NCBI RefSeq assembly: GCF_900602065.1
Contig: NZ_UWFN01000098.1
Coordinates: 1-64,000 of the forward strand
Direction: 5' to 3'
Length of the DNA stretch: 64,000 bases
Source of the DNA: Pseudomonas viridiflava
Lineage (GTDB): Bacteria > Pseudomonadota > Gammaproteobacteria > Pseudomonadales > Pseudomonadaceae
The notes below the pieces were generated by a model. It had not been told where the DNA came from, searched no databases, and saw only the letters and a program-made list of their open reading frames with translations. Shown in pieces: positions 35,647-46,238 of the stretch. Numbering within the stretch: position 1 is the first letter of the stretch; every line of letters begins with the position of its first letter. The position numbers were made by a program, and so were the translations under genes.

Positions 35647-35714
35647 GTTCTGAATACCTTTGAGTTGATGTCGAGATGAATAACCGCTTTCGAAATCAAT
35701 TGTGATCGGCTTCT

Positions 35715-35741
35715 TCCTATCGATAAATGGAAGAGATAGGA
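35715..35741 (+). promoter_or_regulatory. Inverted repeat upstream of the SDR gene
   Basis: TCCTATC and GATAGGA form a perfect inverted repeat with a 13-base spacer, 69 bases upstream of the SDR start. It is a candidate site for the divergent LysR. Confidence 0.45.
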
Positions 35742-35749
35742 TTTAGGAA

Positions 35750-35764
35750 TTCCATAAATTGGAA
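35750..35764 (+). promoter_or_regulatory. Second inverted repeat upstream of the SDR gene
   Basis: TTCCATAAATTGGAA is a perfect 5+5 inverted repeat with an AT-rich 5-base spacer, nine bases beyond the first repeat. The pair could be the activation and recognition half sites of a LysR-type operator. Confidence 0.4.
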
Positions 35765-35863
35765 CAATTGGTCAGTGATGACCCATTTCGTTCTGAATTG
35801 CTTTTGCCTGTAGAAGCCGCTCCGCTGTCCCTGACACCACGCTGTCGCGACGCAAACATTGGA

Positions 35864-35955
35864 CTGTAGGAGCGCGCTTGCCCGCGATTTCGGTCTGTCA
35901 GTTGATGGATATATCGCCTGTGCTGACGCGATCGCGGGCAAGCGCGCTCCTACAG
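35864..35955. repeat. REPIN-like element, GCTTGCCCGCGAT family
   Basis: CTGTAGGAGCGCGCTTGCCCGCGAT faces ATCGCGGGCAAGCGCGCTCCTACAG just 31 bases before the LysR start, so the hairpin may lie in that gene's leader. The remaining part of the 339-base gap (35765-35863) shows no gene. Confidence 0.9.
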
Positions 35956-35985
35956 GTTTAGCATCCACATGTATCAGGAGTTGCC

Positions 35986-36903
35986 ATGCTCAACCGCGTC
36001 GAAATGCTGAGAATCTTCTGCGCCGCAGCCGAATCGGACACCTTCCGTGAGGCCGCCAGTCGCCTGGGCACTTCGCCGCAGAGCGTGACCCGGGCTATCA
36101 AGGAACTGGAAAACACCCTCGGCGAAATGTTGTTCCACCGCAGCACTCGGCAGATTCACATCACCGCATTCGGCGAAGACCTCGTACGGCAGGCGCGGGA
36201 AACCCTGAGCGGCTTCGATCAGTTGTTCACCCGCCACACCGGCATTGAGGAAAACGGCCTGGCCGGACGCGTGGGCATTACCGCGCCGCATGCCATCGGC
36301 CGGCTTTACCTGCTGGAATTCCTCAAACCCCTGATGAGCAAGCACCCCGAACTGCGCATCGACGTGCGCTTCGATGATGAAATGACCGACGCCGTTGAGG
36401 CTCAGGTCGATATCGGCATTCGGGTGGGTTACATCCGCGACCGGCGCTATATCGCGAGAGCGGCGGGCACTGTTCCGTTTCATGTAGTGGCCGCGCCGCA
36501 ACTGGTGGCCTCAATGGGGCAGCCCTTGACCCTGGATGAACTCAAACAGCGTCCGTTGTCGGTGCTGATCGACCGCAAGACCGGACGGCCGTGGCCTTGG
36601 GTATTCGCCGATGGGCAGACGTTCATGCCGGAGTCAGCAGCTTTTACCTGCGACGATCCAGAAGCCGAGCGGGAAATTGTTCTGGCGGGGCTGACTTATG
36701 CGCAAATGCCCCGCTATCTGGCCGAACCCTATCTGCAAGAGGGCAAGCTGGTAGAGGTGGTGCCTCAGATCGCTCCGCCGCCGTGGGAGTTGTTCGTCTA
36801 TCGTCCGCAACGCGGCCCTGTAGCCCCGCGTGTTCGCCTGGTTTATGACCACCTGCTGGCAAGCTTCTCCGACCCGCAGCGTTTCCCGCAGGGTGCTAGT
36901 TAG
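35986..36903 (+). CDS. LysR-family transcriptional regulator
   Basis: A 305-residue LysR-type protein of the CrgA/DmlR-like subgroup: winged helix MLNRVEMLRIFCAAAESDTFREAASRLGTSPQSVTRAIKELE, then a substrate-binding domain with IGIRVGYIRDRRYIAR. It is divergent from the SDR gene and may regulate it. The start ATG follows CAGGAG at 35974-35979 with a spacing of six bases. Confidence 0.92.
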   Translation: MLNRVEMLRIFCAAAESDTFREAASRLGTSPQSVTRAIKELENTLGEMLFHRSTRQIHITAFGEDLVRQARETLSGFDQLFTRHTGIEENGLAGRVGITAPHAIGRLYLLEFLKPLMSKHPELRIDVRFDDEMTDAVEAQVDIGIRVGYIRDRRYIARAAGTVPFHVVAAPQLVASMGQPLTLDELKQRPLSVLIDRKTGRPWPWVFADGQTFMPESAAFTCDDPEAEREIVLAGLTYAQMPRYLAEPYLQEGKLVEVVPQIAPPPWELFVYRPQRGPVAPRVRLVYDHLLASFSDPQRFPQGAS

Positions 36904-36922
36904 CCACAGACTTCACGATCAA

Positions 36923-39570
<2,648 letters not shown>

Positions 39571-39587
39571 TGTAGACGCTTGAACCG

Positions 39588-39624
39588 AAAAGCCCCGGGC
39601 TGAGTCATCAGGTCGGGGCTTTTT
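39588..39624 (+). terminator. katG terminator
   Basis: AAAAGCCCCG and CGGGGCTTTTT form a stem with a T run 18 bases after the katG stop codon. It lies directly before the next gene, so that gene needs its own promoter or read-through. Confidence 0.93.
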
Positions 39625-39641
39625 ATTGCCGGAGATATTTC

Positions 39642-40025
39642 ATGAGCAGTGATCTGCGTGACGTGTACCGAGGTTATATCGACTGTTTGAACAAACAGAA
39701 CTGGAATGCGCTGGGGCAGTTTGTTGATGAGGATGTGCGTTACAACGACACGCGCGTAGGCCTGAGTGGCTACCGCGAAATGCTCGAACGAGACTACCGG
39801 CAGATTCCGGGCCTGCAGTTCCACATTCGATTTTTGATCGCCGACCCCGAACACATCGCCGCCCGGCTCGATTTCAACTGCACCCCGATTGGGGAGTTCA
39901 TGGGCCTGCCGGTGAATGGCCGGAAAGTGCAGTTCAGCGAGAACGTGTTTTACCGGTTTCGGGAGGGGAGGATTGTTGAGGTGTGGTCGGTGATTGATAA
40001 GGCAGCCGTTGAAGCGCAGCTTTGA
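39642..40025 (+). CDS. SnoaL-like / NTF2-fold ester cyclase family protein
   Basis: A 127-residue protein with the SnoaL-like polyketide cyclase form: an N-terminal helix pair (VYRGYIDCLNKQNWNALGQFVDEDVRYND), the GLSGYREMLERDYRQIPGLQFHI segment and a C-terminal sheet with FSENVFYRFREGRIVEVWSVID. Such small alpha+beta barrels bind or isomerise varied small molecules; no substrate can be named. CGGAGATATTTC before the ATG is a fair ribosome-binding site. It begins 17 bases after the katG terminator. Confidence 0.85.
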   Translation: MSSDLRDVYRGYIDCLNKQNWNALGQFVDEDVRYNDTRVGLSGYREMLERDYRQIPGLQFHIRFLIADPEHIAARLDFNCTPIGEFMGLPVNGRKVQFSENVFYRFREGRIVEVWSVIDKAAVEAQL

Positions 40026-40069
40026 ATGGGAATGCAGCTTGGGAGAGATCTATATCGGCTTGCAATAAC

Positions 40070-40160
40070 CTGTGGGAGCAAGGCTTGCCCGCGATAAGAA
40101 CACCGCGATTTTTCCGTCAGACCGCATCGCCCTTATCGCGGGCAAGCACCGCTCCCACAG
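40070..40160. repeat. REPIN-like element, GCTTGCCCGCGAT family
   Basis: CCTGTGGGAGCAAGGCTTGCCCGCGATAAG faces CTTATCGCGGGCAAGCACCGCTCCCACAG, between convergent genes. Confidence 0.9.
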
Positions 40161-40175
40161 GAAAAATGTGATCCC

Positions 40176-40204
40176 CTGTAGGAGTGAGCTTGCTCGCGAT
40201 GGCG
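40176..40204. repeat. Single REPIN-like arm, GAGCTTGCTCGCGAT family
   Basis: CTGTAGGAGTGAGCTTGCTCGCGATGGCG matches the left arm of the complete element at 46857-46947, but no right arm follows. Confidence 0.7.
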
Positions 40205-40253
40205 TCGGATCAGTCAGTGGTTACCTTGAAGAGGGCAACCACATCAGCGTTTA

Positions 40254-42623
40254 TCAAAGAGTCCACTTCACCGAGAACATCAGGTTGCGTGGGTCGCCAT
40301 ATACGCCGCTGCCCGAGCCTTGTGGGATGCCCTGCCAGTATTTGGTATCAAACACGTTGTTGAAGTTGACGCGACCATCCCAGTGCTCGTCGAACTTATA
40401 ACCTGCCATCAAGCCTACAACCGAGTAAGCATCCTGAGTAGCGTAACCAGTACCAACGCGTTCGAAGGTGTCGCTTTGAGCTAGAACGTCTGCACCGATG
40501 CGCATTTTGCTCAAAGCACCCTGCAAGTTGTAACTGGTTGCAGCCTTAAACAAATGCTTGGGCTGATTCGGAGCAAACATCTTGCCTTCGTTGCTTGCTG
40601 TTGAATCTTTCACATACTGGCTCAACAGGAACGTATAAGCAGCAGAGAACTGCCAATTTGGGGTAAGAGCACCGCTAATTTCCGTATCGATACCACGGCT
40701 GCGGACTTCACCTGCCGCTTCGTTACAGGTACGACTTTGTTGAGTACATATGGCTGGTTGAGGATTGATCGGATATGCACGGTTCTCTTGAGTCATGTCG
40801 AAGAGTGCTACCGATGCATTCAACGCTCCGTCAAAATACTCACCTTTGAGGCCGATTTCATAGCTCTCACCTGTCATCGGATCCAGAACAGAGTTGGAAA
40901 GGTCTCGATCAGTCTGCGGCTTGAAAATTTCGGTGTAGCTGGCATAGACCGAATACGTGTCGTTCAGATCATAGATAACGCCAGCGTAAGGAGTGACTTC
41001 TTGAGTGACTTTATAATCGCCGGTGGCGGTGCGGTCATCGTAGTCATACCAACTCAAACGACTGCCAATAATCACGTGTAGCGGATCAATCGGATTGAAT
41101 CGAGCTACCGCATAAAAAGCTTCCTCTGTGGCTGTGTAGCGACTGGAGGATGGTTGGCGCGTGCCGATTCCTGGTTTTGGAACTGTGCCGGGATTTATGT
41201 TGAACGGATCCACTGAATAAGCATCCCAGTAGCCGCCTTTCTGATCAAACTTTTCCTGGCGACGGCTAGCGCCGATGCTCAGTTCATGTTCACGACCAAA
41301 TAACTGGAACGGGCCGCTGAGGGATCCATCAAGGTTGGTCTGTAGATCGGTGGTTTGATACGTGCCCGCGCCTTGGGTGTATCCAGTCGGGCCGCCGAAT
41401 AACAGATAGTTGGAGAAGGTATCTGATTCGCCCCAGATCTTCGCGGCTGCCAGCTTGGCATTCCAGCCGTTGTTGAAGCGATGCGTCAGATCAGTGAAGG
41501 CGGTGACGTTGTCTCTGTTCCAATAAGCCCAGTCTCCGCTCAGGAAAGTCGAGCGCGATAAGTGCAGGTTCTCACCATTTGGTCCCGACGGCAGGCTGCC
41601 CCAATCTGAGGTAGCGTCGTCTTTCTGTTTGGATGCACCGAAAGTCCAGGTAGTTGCATCGTTCAGGTCGGCTTCGATAATTCCGTAAAAGGTCTGGCGC
41701 TGTTTATCACGCTCGTCAACAAAGCTTTTGTTGTCTTCATAGGCTGCAACCATTCGTCCGCGGACTGTGCCGGAATCGTTGAGTTTGTTGGATGCATCGA
41801 CTTCGGTGCGATAGCGATCCCAACTGCCGGCACTGGTAGTAACGCTAACTTGGGGAGTCGCGGTAGGCCGCTTGCGTACCAGGTTAAGAGTTGCCGACGG
41901 GCTGCCGGCACCGGTCATCAAACCAGTCGCACCGCGTACGACCTCAACGCGGTCATAGATAGCCAGGTCAGCTTCGGAAATAGTGTCCTGTGTAAAAGTA
42001 CCAAGACTGCTCGGTAGCCCGTCGTACATCAGGTTATCGATGGTAAAACCACGTGCCATAAATTTCTGGCGGTCTTGACCGAACTTCTGCAACGTCACAC
42101 CCGGTGCATATTTAACGACGTCGTTCACGTCATTCATGCCCTGATCTTCAATTCGCTGACGAGTAATAACACTCACAGACTGTGGCGTCTCACGAATCGA
42201 CAGCGGCAACTTGGTCGCGGTGTTCATCGAACCGGTCGTATACGAGTTGGTGCCTTCAGTCGTTGCTACGCCCGCAAGACCGTAGTCAGCGTTGATGTTC
42301 ACGCCGTCCAGAGCAATAGCGCCCTGAGTCGGCTGGATCACGCGTGCCGAGTTACCTTCCACGCTGGCCGTCAGGCCGCTGCCTTCCAGCAGGCGTTGCA
42401 GAGCCTGGGCTGGCTCCAGATCGCCACGCACTGTTGGCGCTTGCTTGCCTGCGACCAACTGCGGATCGAATGTCACCGTCATGCCGCTCGCTTTGCCCAA
42501 CTGAGCCAGGGATGTCGCCAACGGTTGGGCCGGAAGGTCCAGACGGACCGGGGCAGCGAGAGCTGAAGCGGATAAACCGAGCGCCAGAGCGATGGTCAAG
42601 GCTGATAGGGCGGGACGGGACAT
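40254..42623 (-). CDS. TonB-dependent siderophore receptor with STN domain
   Basis: A 789-residue outer-membrane receptor of the FhuE/pseudobactin-receptor group. The signal peptide is cleaved after SALAA. An STN domain (about 25-100; LDLPAQPLATSLAQLGKASGMTV), a plug (LSIRETPQSVSVITRQRIEDQGM; YDRVEVVRGATGLMTGAGSPSA) and a beta barrel follow. It ends in VKWTL, while most such barrels end in an aromatic residue. The STN domain suggests it could signal to a FecR protein, but no sigma/anti-sigma pair is next to it. A Fur-box-like sequence lies about 140 bases upstream. Base composition is lower in GC than in the neighbours, a possible sign of transfer. Confidence 0.92.
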   Translation of the reverse strand: MSRPALSALTIALALGLSASALAAPVRLDLPAQPLATSLAQLGKASGMTVTFDPQLVAGKQAPTVRGDLEPAQALQRLLEGSGLTASVEGNSARVIQPTQGAIALDGVNINADYGLAGVATTEGTNSYTTGSMNTATKLPLSIRETPQSVSVITRQRIEDQGMNDVNDVVKYAPGVTLQKFGQDRQKFMARGFTIDNLMYDGLPSSLGTFTQDTISEADLAIYDRVEVVRGATGLMTGAGSPSATLNLVRKRPTATPQVSVTTSAGSWDRYRTEVDASNKLNDSGTVRGRMVAAYEDNKSFVDERDKQRQTFYGIIEADLNDATTWTFGASKQKDDATSDWGSLPSGPNGENLHLSRSTFLSGDWAYWNRDNVTAFTDLTHRFNNGWNAKLAAAKIWGESDTFSNYLLFGGPTGYTQGAGTYQTTDLQTNLDGSLSGPFQLFGREHELSIGASRRQEKFDQKGGYWDAYSVDPFNINPGTVPKPGIGTRQPSSSRYTATEEAFYAVARFNPIDPLHVIIGSRLSWYDYDDRTATGDYKVTQEVTPYAGVIYDLNDTYSVYASYTEIFKPQTDRDLSNSVLDPMTGESYEIGLKGEYFDGALNASVALFDMTQENRAYPINPQPAICTQQSRTCNEAAGEVRSRGIDTEISGALTPNWQFSAAYTFLLSQYVKDSTASNEGKMFAPNQPKHLFKAATSYNLQGALSKMRIGADVLAQSDTFERVGTGYATQDAYSVVGLMAGYKFDEHWDGRVNFNNVFDTKYWQGIPQGSGSGVYGDPRNLMFSVKWTL

Positions 42624-42761
42624 TTTTGTGATCCTGAAAGGGGGGCAAAAAATAAGCGCACGAGATCACCTGGCATGATGTTTTGACACAAATGTTCAAG
42701 ACATTGCCGAACTACAGTGAAGCGCAAGATGACGCGATCCTAACAAGGTGTGAATGCGACA

Positions 42762-42780
42762 GCAAATACAAATCGTTATC
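42762..42780 (-). promoter_or_regulatory. Putative Fur box of the receptor gene
   Basis: On the minus strand, GATAACGATTTGTATTTGC matches 12 of 19 positions of the Fur consensus, including all five leading bases GATAA. The spacing to the receptor gene is right for a promoter-proximal operator. Confidence 0.5.
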
Positions 42781-43052
42781 AGTCGTGAACTTTGTTGCGG
42801 AAATGTGCTCATACGCCTTGGTGATTTTGCCGCTGGGCCTAGCGAATGCTGATGCTGATCTGTTTCTGGGTGATGTATTTGAGGTGATCGCAATCTGGTT
42901 GGAGCGAGGCTTGCCCGCGAAGAACGATGGCGCGGAATAACTGCAACACCGCGTCGCCCCATTCGCGGGCAAGCCTCGCTCCAACACAGAGTGTGATCAC
43001 CCATTGACCTGTGTCCTGTCTTCCCCCCGGTTGAAATGCTAAATTAGCCGCC
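42781..43052. other. Non-coding region with REPIN-like element
   Basis: The gap between the receptor and the copper cluster (429 bases in all). It holds the element at 42898-42985 and otherwise shows no gene; the short reading frame across the repeat is not convincing. Confidence 0.5.
42898..42985. repeat. REPIN-like element, GCTTGCCCGCGAA family
   Basis: GTTGGAGCGAGGCTTGCCCGCGAA faces TTCGCGGGCAAGCCTCGCTCCAAC as a near-perfect inverted repeat. Confidence 0.9.
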
Positions 43053-43472
43053 ATGAATTTCTTCCGAACCCATCGCTCACCCATTGCCTGGATGCTGTAC
43101 GCCTTCATCCTGTTCAATGGTCTCGCGTGCGCCATGAGTCATGGTCAGATGATGGGGGCGTTTTCCGGGAAGCCCGCCGCAGCACCTTCCCACCATGAAC
43201 ATCACGGCGCTTCAGCCATGAGTGGCATGCATCACGAGATGTCGATGGATGCCTCAATGGACATGTCTGCGAAAAACATGGCCATGCCGGGCAGCATGCA
43301 GTCGCTGTTCGGCGACTGTTCGTTTGCGGGGACGCTGACTCTGGCGATGATTTTTTTCGTCGCCCTGGGCTGGTTGATCCGCACCCGTAACCCTCGTTTC
43401 ATCTTCCCGTCGCTCTGGTCAGGCCGTGCCTCACGCCAGTGTTTCCCCGGGCTCAACCCGCAGGCTCCTTGA
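43053..43472 (+). CDS. DUF2946-like His/Met-rich membrane protein
   Basis: A 139-residue protein with an N-terminal signal or membrane helix (about 10-30), a His/Met-rich middle (HHEHHGASAMSGMHHEMSMD and MDMSAKNMAMPGSM), and a second hydrophobic segment (about 92-112). The His and Met clusters in the predicted periplasmic part suit binding of copper(I)/(II). It resembles DUF2946 proteins found with copper genes. It is the first gene of a rightward cluster with PepSY, SCO and PCuAC genes. The ribosome-binding site is weak. Confidence 0.8.
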   Translation: MNFFRTHRSPIAWMLYAFILFNGLACAMSHGQMMGAFSGKPAAAPSHHEHHGASAMSGMHHEMSMDASMDMSAKNMAMPGSMQSLFGDCSFAGTLTLAMIFFVALGWLIRTRNPRFIFPSLWSGRASRQCFPGLNPQAP

Positions 43473-43563
43473 CGGCATCCACTCGCCGTTAAAAAACCAA
43501 TATCGATTTTTTGCCTCGCCGGAGCCTGCTCTGGCTGAGCGCGTTTAACCGTTGGTGAGCCTT

Positions 43564-44943
43564 ATGTCCGCTTTACCTGCACAGCCATCGTCAGGCGCTT
43601 TTGTCGCTCTGGTGAAAAGGCTGCATTTTTACATCGGCCTGTTTATTGGCCCTTTTATTCTGGTCGCGGCGCTCAGCGGGGTGGTTTATGCCCTGACGCC
43701 GCAGCTCGAAAAACAGCTGTACGCCCAGGCTTTGCACACTGAAACCCATGGCCCGACACTGAGCCTTGAAGCGCAGGTACGTCGAGCGCAGGCCGTTGCC
43801 GGTCCGGGGGCGACGGTTGCGGCGGTACGTCCTGCGCCCAATCAGGGCGATACCACCCGTGTCATGTTCAACGCGCCTGGTCTCGGCGAGTCCGAGCATC
43901 GGGCACTGTTCGTTGATCCTGTCAGTGGCGAGATTCGGGGGGACATGAAGGTCTACGGGACCAGCGGGATATTGCCGCTGCGCACCTGGATCGATCAGTT
44001 TCACCGCAGTCTGCTGCTCGGTGATATTGGCCGGATCTACAGCGAACTGGCCGCTTCCTGGCTGTGGGTCGCTGCAGCGGGGGGCGTTGTGTTGTGGGCG
44101 GTGCGACGCAAGCGCGCCAGGACCCTGCGCAGTGGTTTGCGCAGTTGGCATGCCAGTGCCGGGCTCTGGCTGATGCTGGGTTTGCTGTTCTTCTCGGCGA
44201 CCGGTTTGACCTGGTCGCAATACGCCGGTGACAACATTGGTGTGCTGCGCGCTTACTACGGCTGGTCAACGCCCAGCGTTGCGACGACGCTGGCAAAACC
44301 GGCTGATACAGCAATGAACATGAGCATGCCTATGGACGAACACGCCGAGCATCACATGCACATGGCGCCTTCTGTCTCAGGTACAGCATTGGATCCTGCG
44401 TTGTTCGATAGCGTGCTGGCCGCTGCGCGCAGTGCCAATATCGAGGCTGCCAAGGTTGAGATTCGGCCGTCGAGCAAACCGGAAAAAGCCTGGGTGGTCG
44501 CTGAAATTGATCGCAGTTGGCCGACTCAGGTTGATGTTGTCTCGATCAATCCGAATAACCTTGCGGTGGTCGATCACGTTGAATTTTCCCAGTACTCAGT
44601 ACCCGCCAAACTGACCCGTTGGGGGATCGACGCGCACATGGGCGTGTTGTTTGGTCTGGCCAATCAACTGATTCTGGTGTTTTTTGCCAGCGGTCTGGTG
44701 TTGATGGTGATCGTTGGTTACCTGATGTGGTGGCGACGCAGGCCAACCCTCACACGGCAGCCGACGCTAATTGATGCGTGGCGGCAATCAGGTTTTGCTG
44801 CCCGAGTCGCCTGGCCGCTGGTGGCGATCACGCTCGGCGTTTGCTTGCCGGTGTTGGGCTTGAGCCTGCTGGTGCTGGTTATCTGCGACGTCATCGTCAC
44901 GTACAGAGCGCCGTCTGTCGCCTTTGTGCGCAGCCAGGGCTGA
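43564..44943 (+). CDS. PepSY-associated transmembrane protein
   Basis: A 459-residue inner-membrane protein of the PepSY_TM (PiuB-like) family with about four or five membrane spans. RLHFYIGLFIGPFILVAALSGVVYAL is the first; LRTWIDQFHRSLLLGDIGRIYSELAASWLW and RWGIDAHMGVLFGLANQLILVFF are the family's conserved His-containing spans. A Met/His insert in the periplasmic loop (MNMSMPMDEHAEHHMHMAP, about residues 255-275) suggests copper binding. These proteins are linked with reductive metal uptake. The ATG at 43564 is used, with GGTGAG four bases upstream. Confidence 0.87.
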   Translation: MSALPAQPSSGAFVALVKRLHFYIGLFIGPFILVAALSGVVYALTPQLEKQLYAQALHTETHGPTLSLEAQVRRAQAVAGPGATVAAVRPAPNQGDTTRVMFNAPGLGESEHRALFVDPVSGEIRGDMKVYGTSGILPLRTWIDQFHRSLLLGDIGRIYSELAASWLWVAAAGGVVLWAVRRKRARTLRSGLRSWHASAGLWLMLGLLFFSATGLTWSQYAGDNIGVLRAYYGWSTPSVATTLAKPADTAMNMSMPMDEHAEHHMHMAPSVSGTALDPALFDSVLAAARSANIEAAKVEIRPSSKPEKAWVVAEIDRSWPTQVDVVSINPNNLAVVDHVEFSQYSVPAKLTRWGIDAHMGVLFGLANQLILVFFASGLVLMVIVGYLMWWRRRPTLTRQPTLIDAWRQSGFAARVAWPLVAITLGVCLPVLGLSLLVLVICDVIVTYRAPSVAFVRSQG

Positions 44944-44978
44944 CGGCGACTGGGCAGGATGTGCCGTGAAGCATTTTC

Positions 44979-45010
44979 TGACATTACTACAGCGACTGTA
45001 GGAAATGTCA
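44979..45010. promoter_or_regulatory. Strong inverted repeat upstream of the SCO gene
   Basis: TGACATTACTACAG and CTGTAGGAAATGTCA pair nearly perfectly around a CGA loop. There is no T tract, so a simple terminator is unlikely. The outer TGACA...TGTCA resembles operator forms of copper-responsive OmpR-type regulators (CusR/CopR). It lies 88 bases before the SCO start. Confidence 0.5.
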
Positions 45011-45097
45011 CAGGTAACCTACGCGGCTTTAGCGGCACAGAGAATTTTGAATAACGGGAACAGCGATCTGACTCCGTTGTTTTTCAAGAGGTAAGAC

Positions 45098-45703
45098 ATG
45101 AACACATTACTGACCCGTCGCCAGCTCATCGGCGGCATGGGCGTGCTGAGTCTGGGCGCGCTCGCAGGTTGCGGTGATTCCAACAAACTGTCGTTCAAGT
45201 ACGGTAAGGACCTGAGCGACAAGATCCTTGGCCGGACCTTCAAACTGAAGGACCCGCAGGGCAATGTGAAAACCCTGTCGAGCTTTCGCGGCACGATGCC
45301 GATGGTGTTTTTCGGCTTCACTCAATGCCCGGCAGTGTGCCCCACTGCGCTGGCGCGAGCAGCTCAGATCAAGAAACTGATGGGCCCGGATGGCGATACG
45401 CTCCAGGTTATTTTCATTACGGTGGATCCGGAACGCGACAAACCGGCAATGCTTGATGCCTACGTCAAAGCCTTCGATCCGACCTTTGTGGCGTTGTACG
45501 GCACTCTTGAAGAAACCGCCGCAACGGCCAAAGAGTTTGGTGTTTTCTACGAGAAAATCCCGACGGGCGACACCTACACCATGTCCCACACCGCGACCAG
45601 TTACGTTTACGACACCCGTGGCGTGCTGCGCCTTGGCCTGTCTCACTCCCTTTCTGCCCAACAGTGCACAGAAGATCTGCTGACTGTCATGGAGGTCTGC
45701 TGA
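45098..45703 (+). CDS. SCO1/SenC-family copper chaperone
   Basis: A 201-residue thioredoxin-fold protein that delivers copper to the CuA site of cytochrome oxidase. The copper-binding CxxxC (Cys76 and Cys80 in GFTQCPAVCPTA) and the distal His163 (YTMSHTATSY) are all present. The N-terminus combines a twin-arginine-like TRRQLIGG with a lipobox LAGC (Cys25), so it is probably a Tat-exported, membrane-anchored lipoprotein. AGAGG before the ATG is a good ribosome-binding site. It overlaps the PCuAC gene by one base (TGATG), so both are translated together. Confidence 0.95.
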   Translation: MNTLLTRRQLIGGMGVLSLGALAGCGDSNKLSFKYGKDLSDKILGRTFKLKDPQGNVKTLSSFRGTMPMVFFGFTQCPAVCPTALARAAQIKKLMGPDGDTLQVIFITVDPERDKPAMLDAYVKAFDPTFVALYGTLEETAATAKEFGVFYEKIPTGDTYTMSHTATSYVYDTRGVLRLGLSHSLSAQQCTEDLLTVMEVC

Positions 45704-46197
45704 TGAACCTTGAACGCCCGAAAAAATTCCTCAAACACGCGCTGCTGGGGCTTTCGCTAATCGGCATGGCTGCTCAGGTTTCGGCGCAAACGGTGGTCGA
45801 AGATGCGTGGGTGCGTGCAACCGTCCCGGGGCAGGCGTCCACGGGGGCCTTTCTGACGTTGACGGCCAGTACCGACAGCAAGTTGCTTGAGGCTCAGTCA
45901 CCGGTGGCCAAAATCGTGCAGATTCATCAATCGAGCATTAAAGACGATGTGATGAGCATGCACGAAGTGACGTCGGTTGCTTTGCCTGCGGGTAAGCCTG
46001 TGGTGCTGGACCCAAGCAGCTATCACGTCATGCTGATCAATCTGGTGGGGCAGGTGAAAGAGGGCGATAAAGTCCCGCTGACGCTGATCGTCGAGGATGG
46101 CAAGGGTGTTAAACAGTCGATCGCGGTTGAAGCCACTGCTCGTGCGTTGAATGCGCCGGATCATGGCGCGATGCATGATCACAGCAAAATGCATTGA
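45703..46197 (+). CDS. PCuAC-family periplasmic copper chaperone
   Basis: A 164-residue protein with a Sec signal peptide (cleaved after QVSA) and the DUF461/PCuAC fold. The copper(I) motif H-X10-M-X21-H-X-M is exact: His75, Met86, His108 and Met110. A His/Met tail (HGAMHDHSKMH) at the C-terminus gives a second possible copper site, as in other long PCuAC proteins. PCuAC loads copper into SCO or the CuA subunit; the one-base overlap with the SCO gene supports a shared role in oxidase assembly or periplasmic copper buffering. Confidence 0.95.
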   Translation: MNLERPKKFLKHALLGLSLIGMAAQVSAQTVVEDAWVRATVPGQASTGAFLTLTASTDSKLLEAQSPVAKIVQIHQSSIKDDVMSMHEVTSVALPAGKPVVLDPSSYHVMLINLVGQVKEGDKVPLTLIVEDGKGVKQSIAVEATARALNAPDHGAMHDHSKMH

Positions 46198-46238
46198 TGC
46201 ATTGAGTGTCGTCGGCAAGCCTCAGGCTTGCCGCGACG

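Noticed and set aside
42683-42940. An 85-codon plus-strand frame upstream of the copper cluster
   Set aside because: It covers the Fur-box candidate and runs into a REPIN-like element, so it is most likely non-coding.
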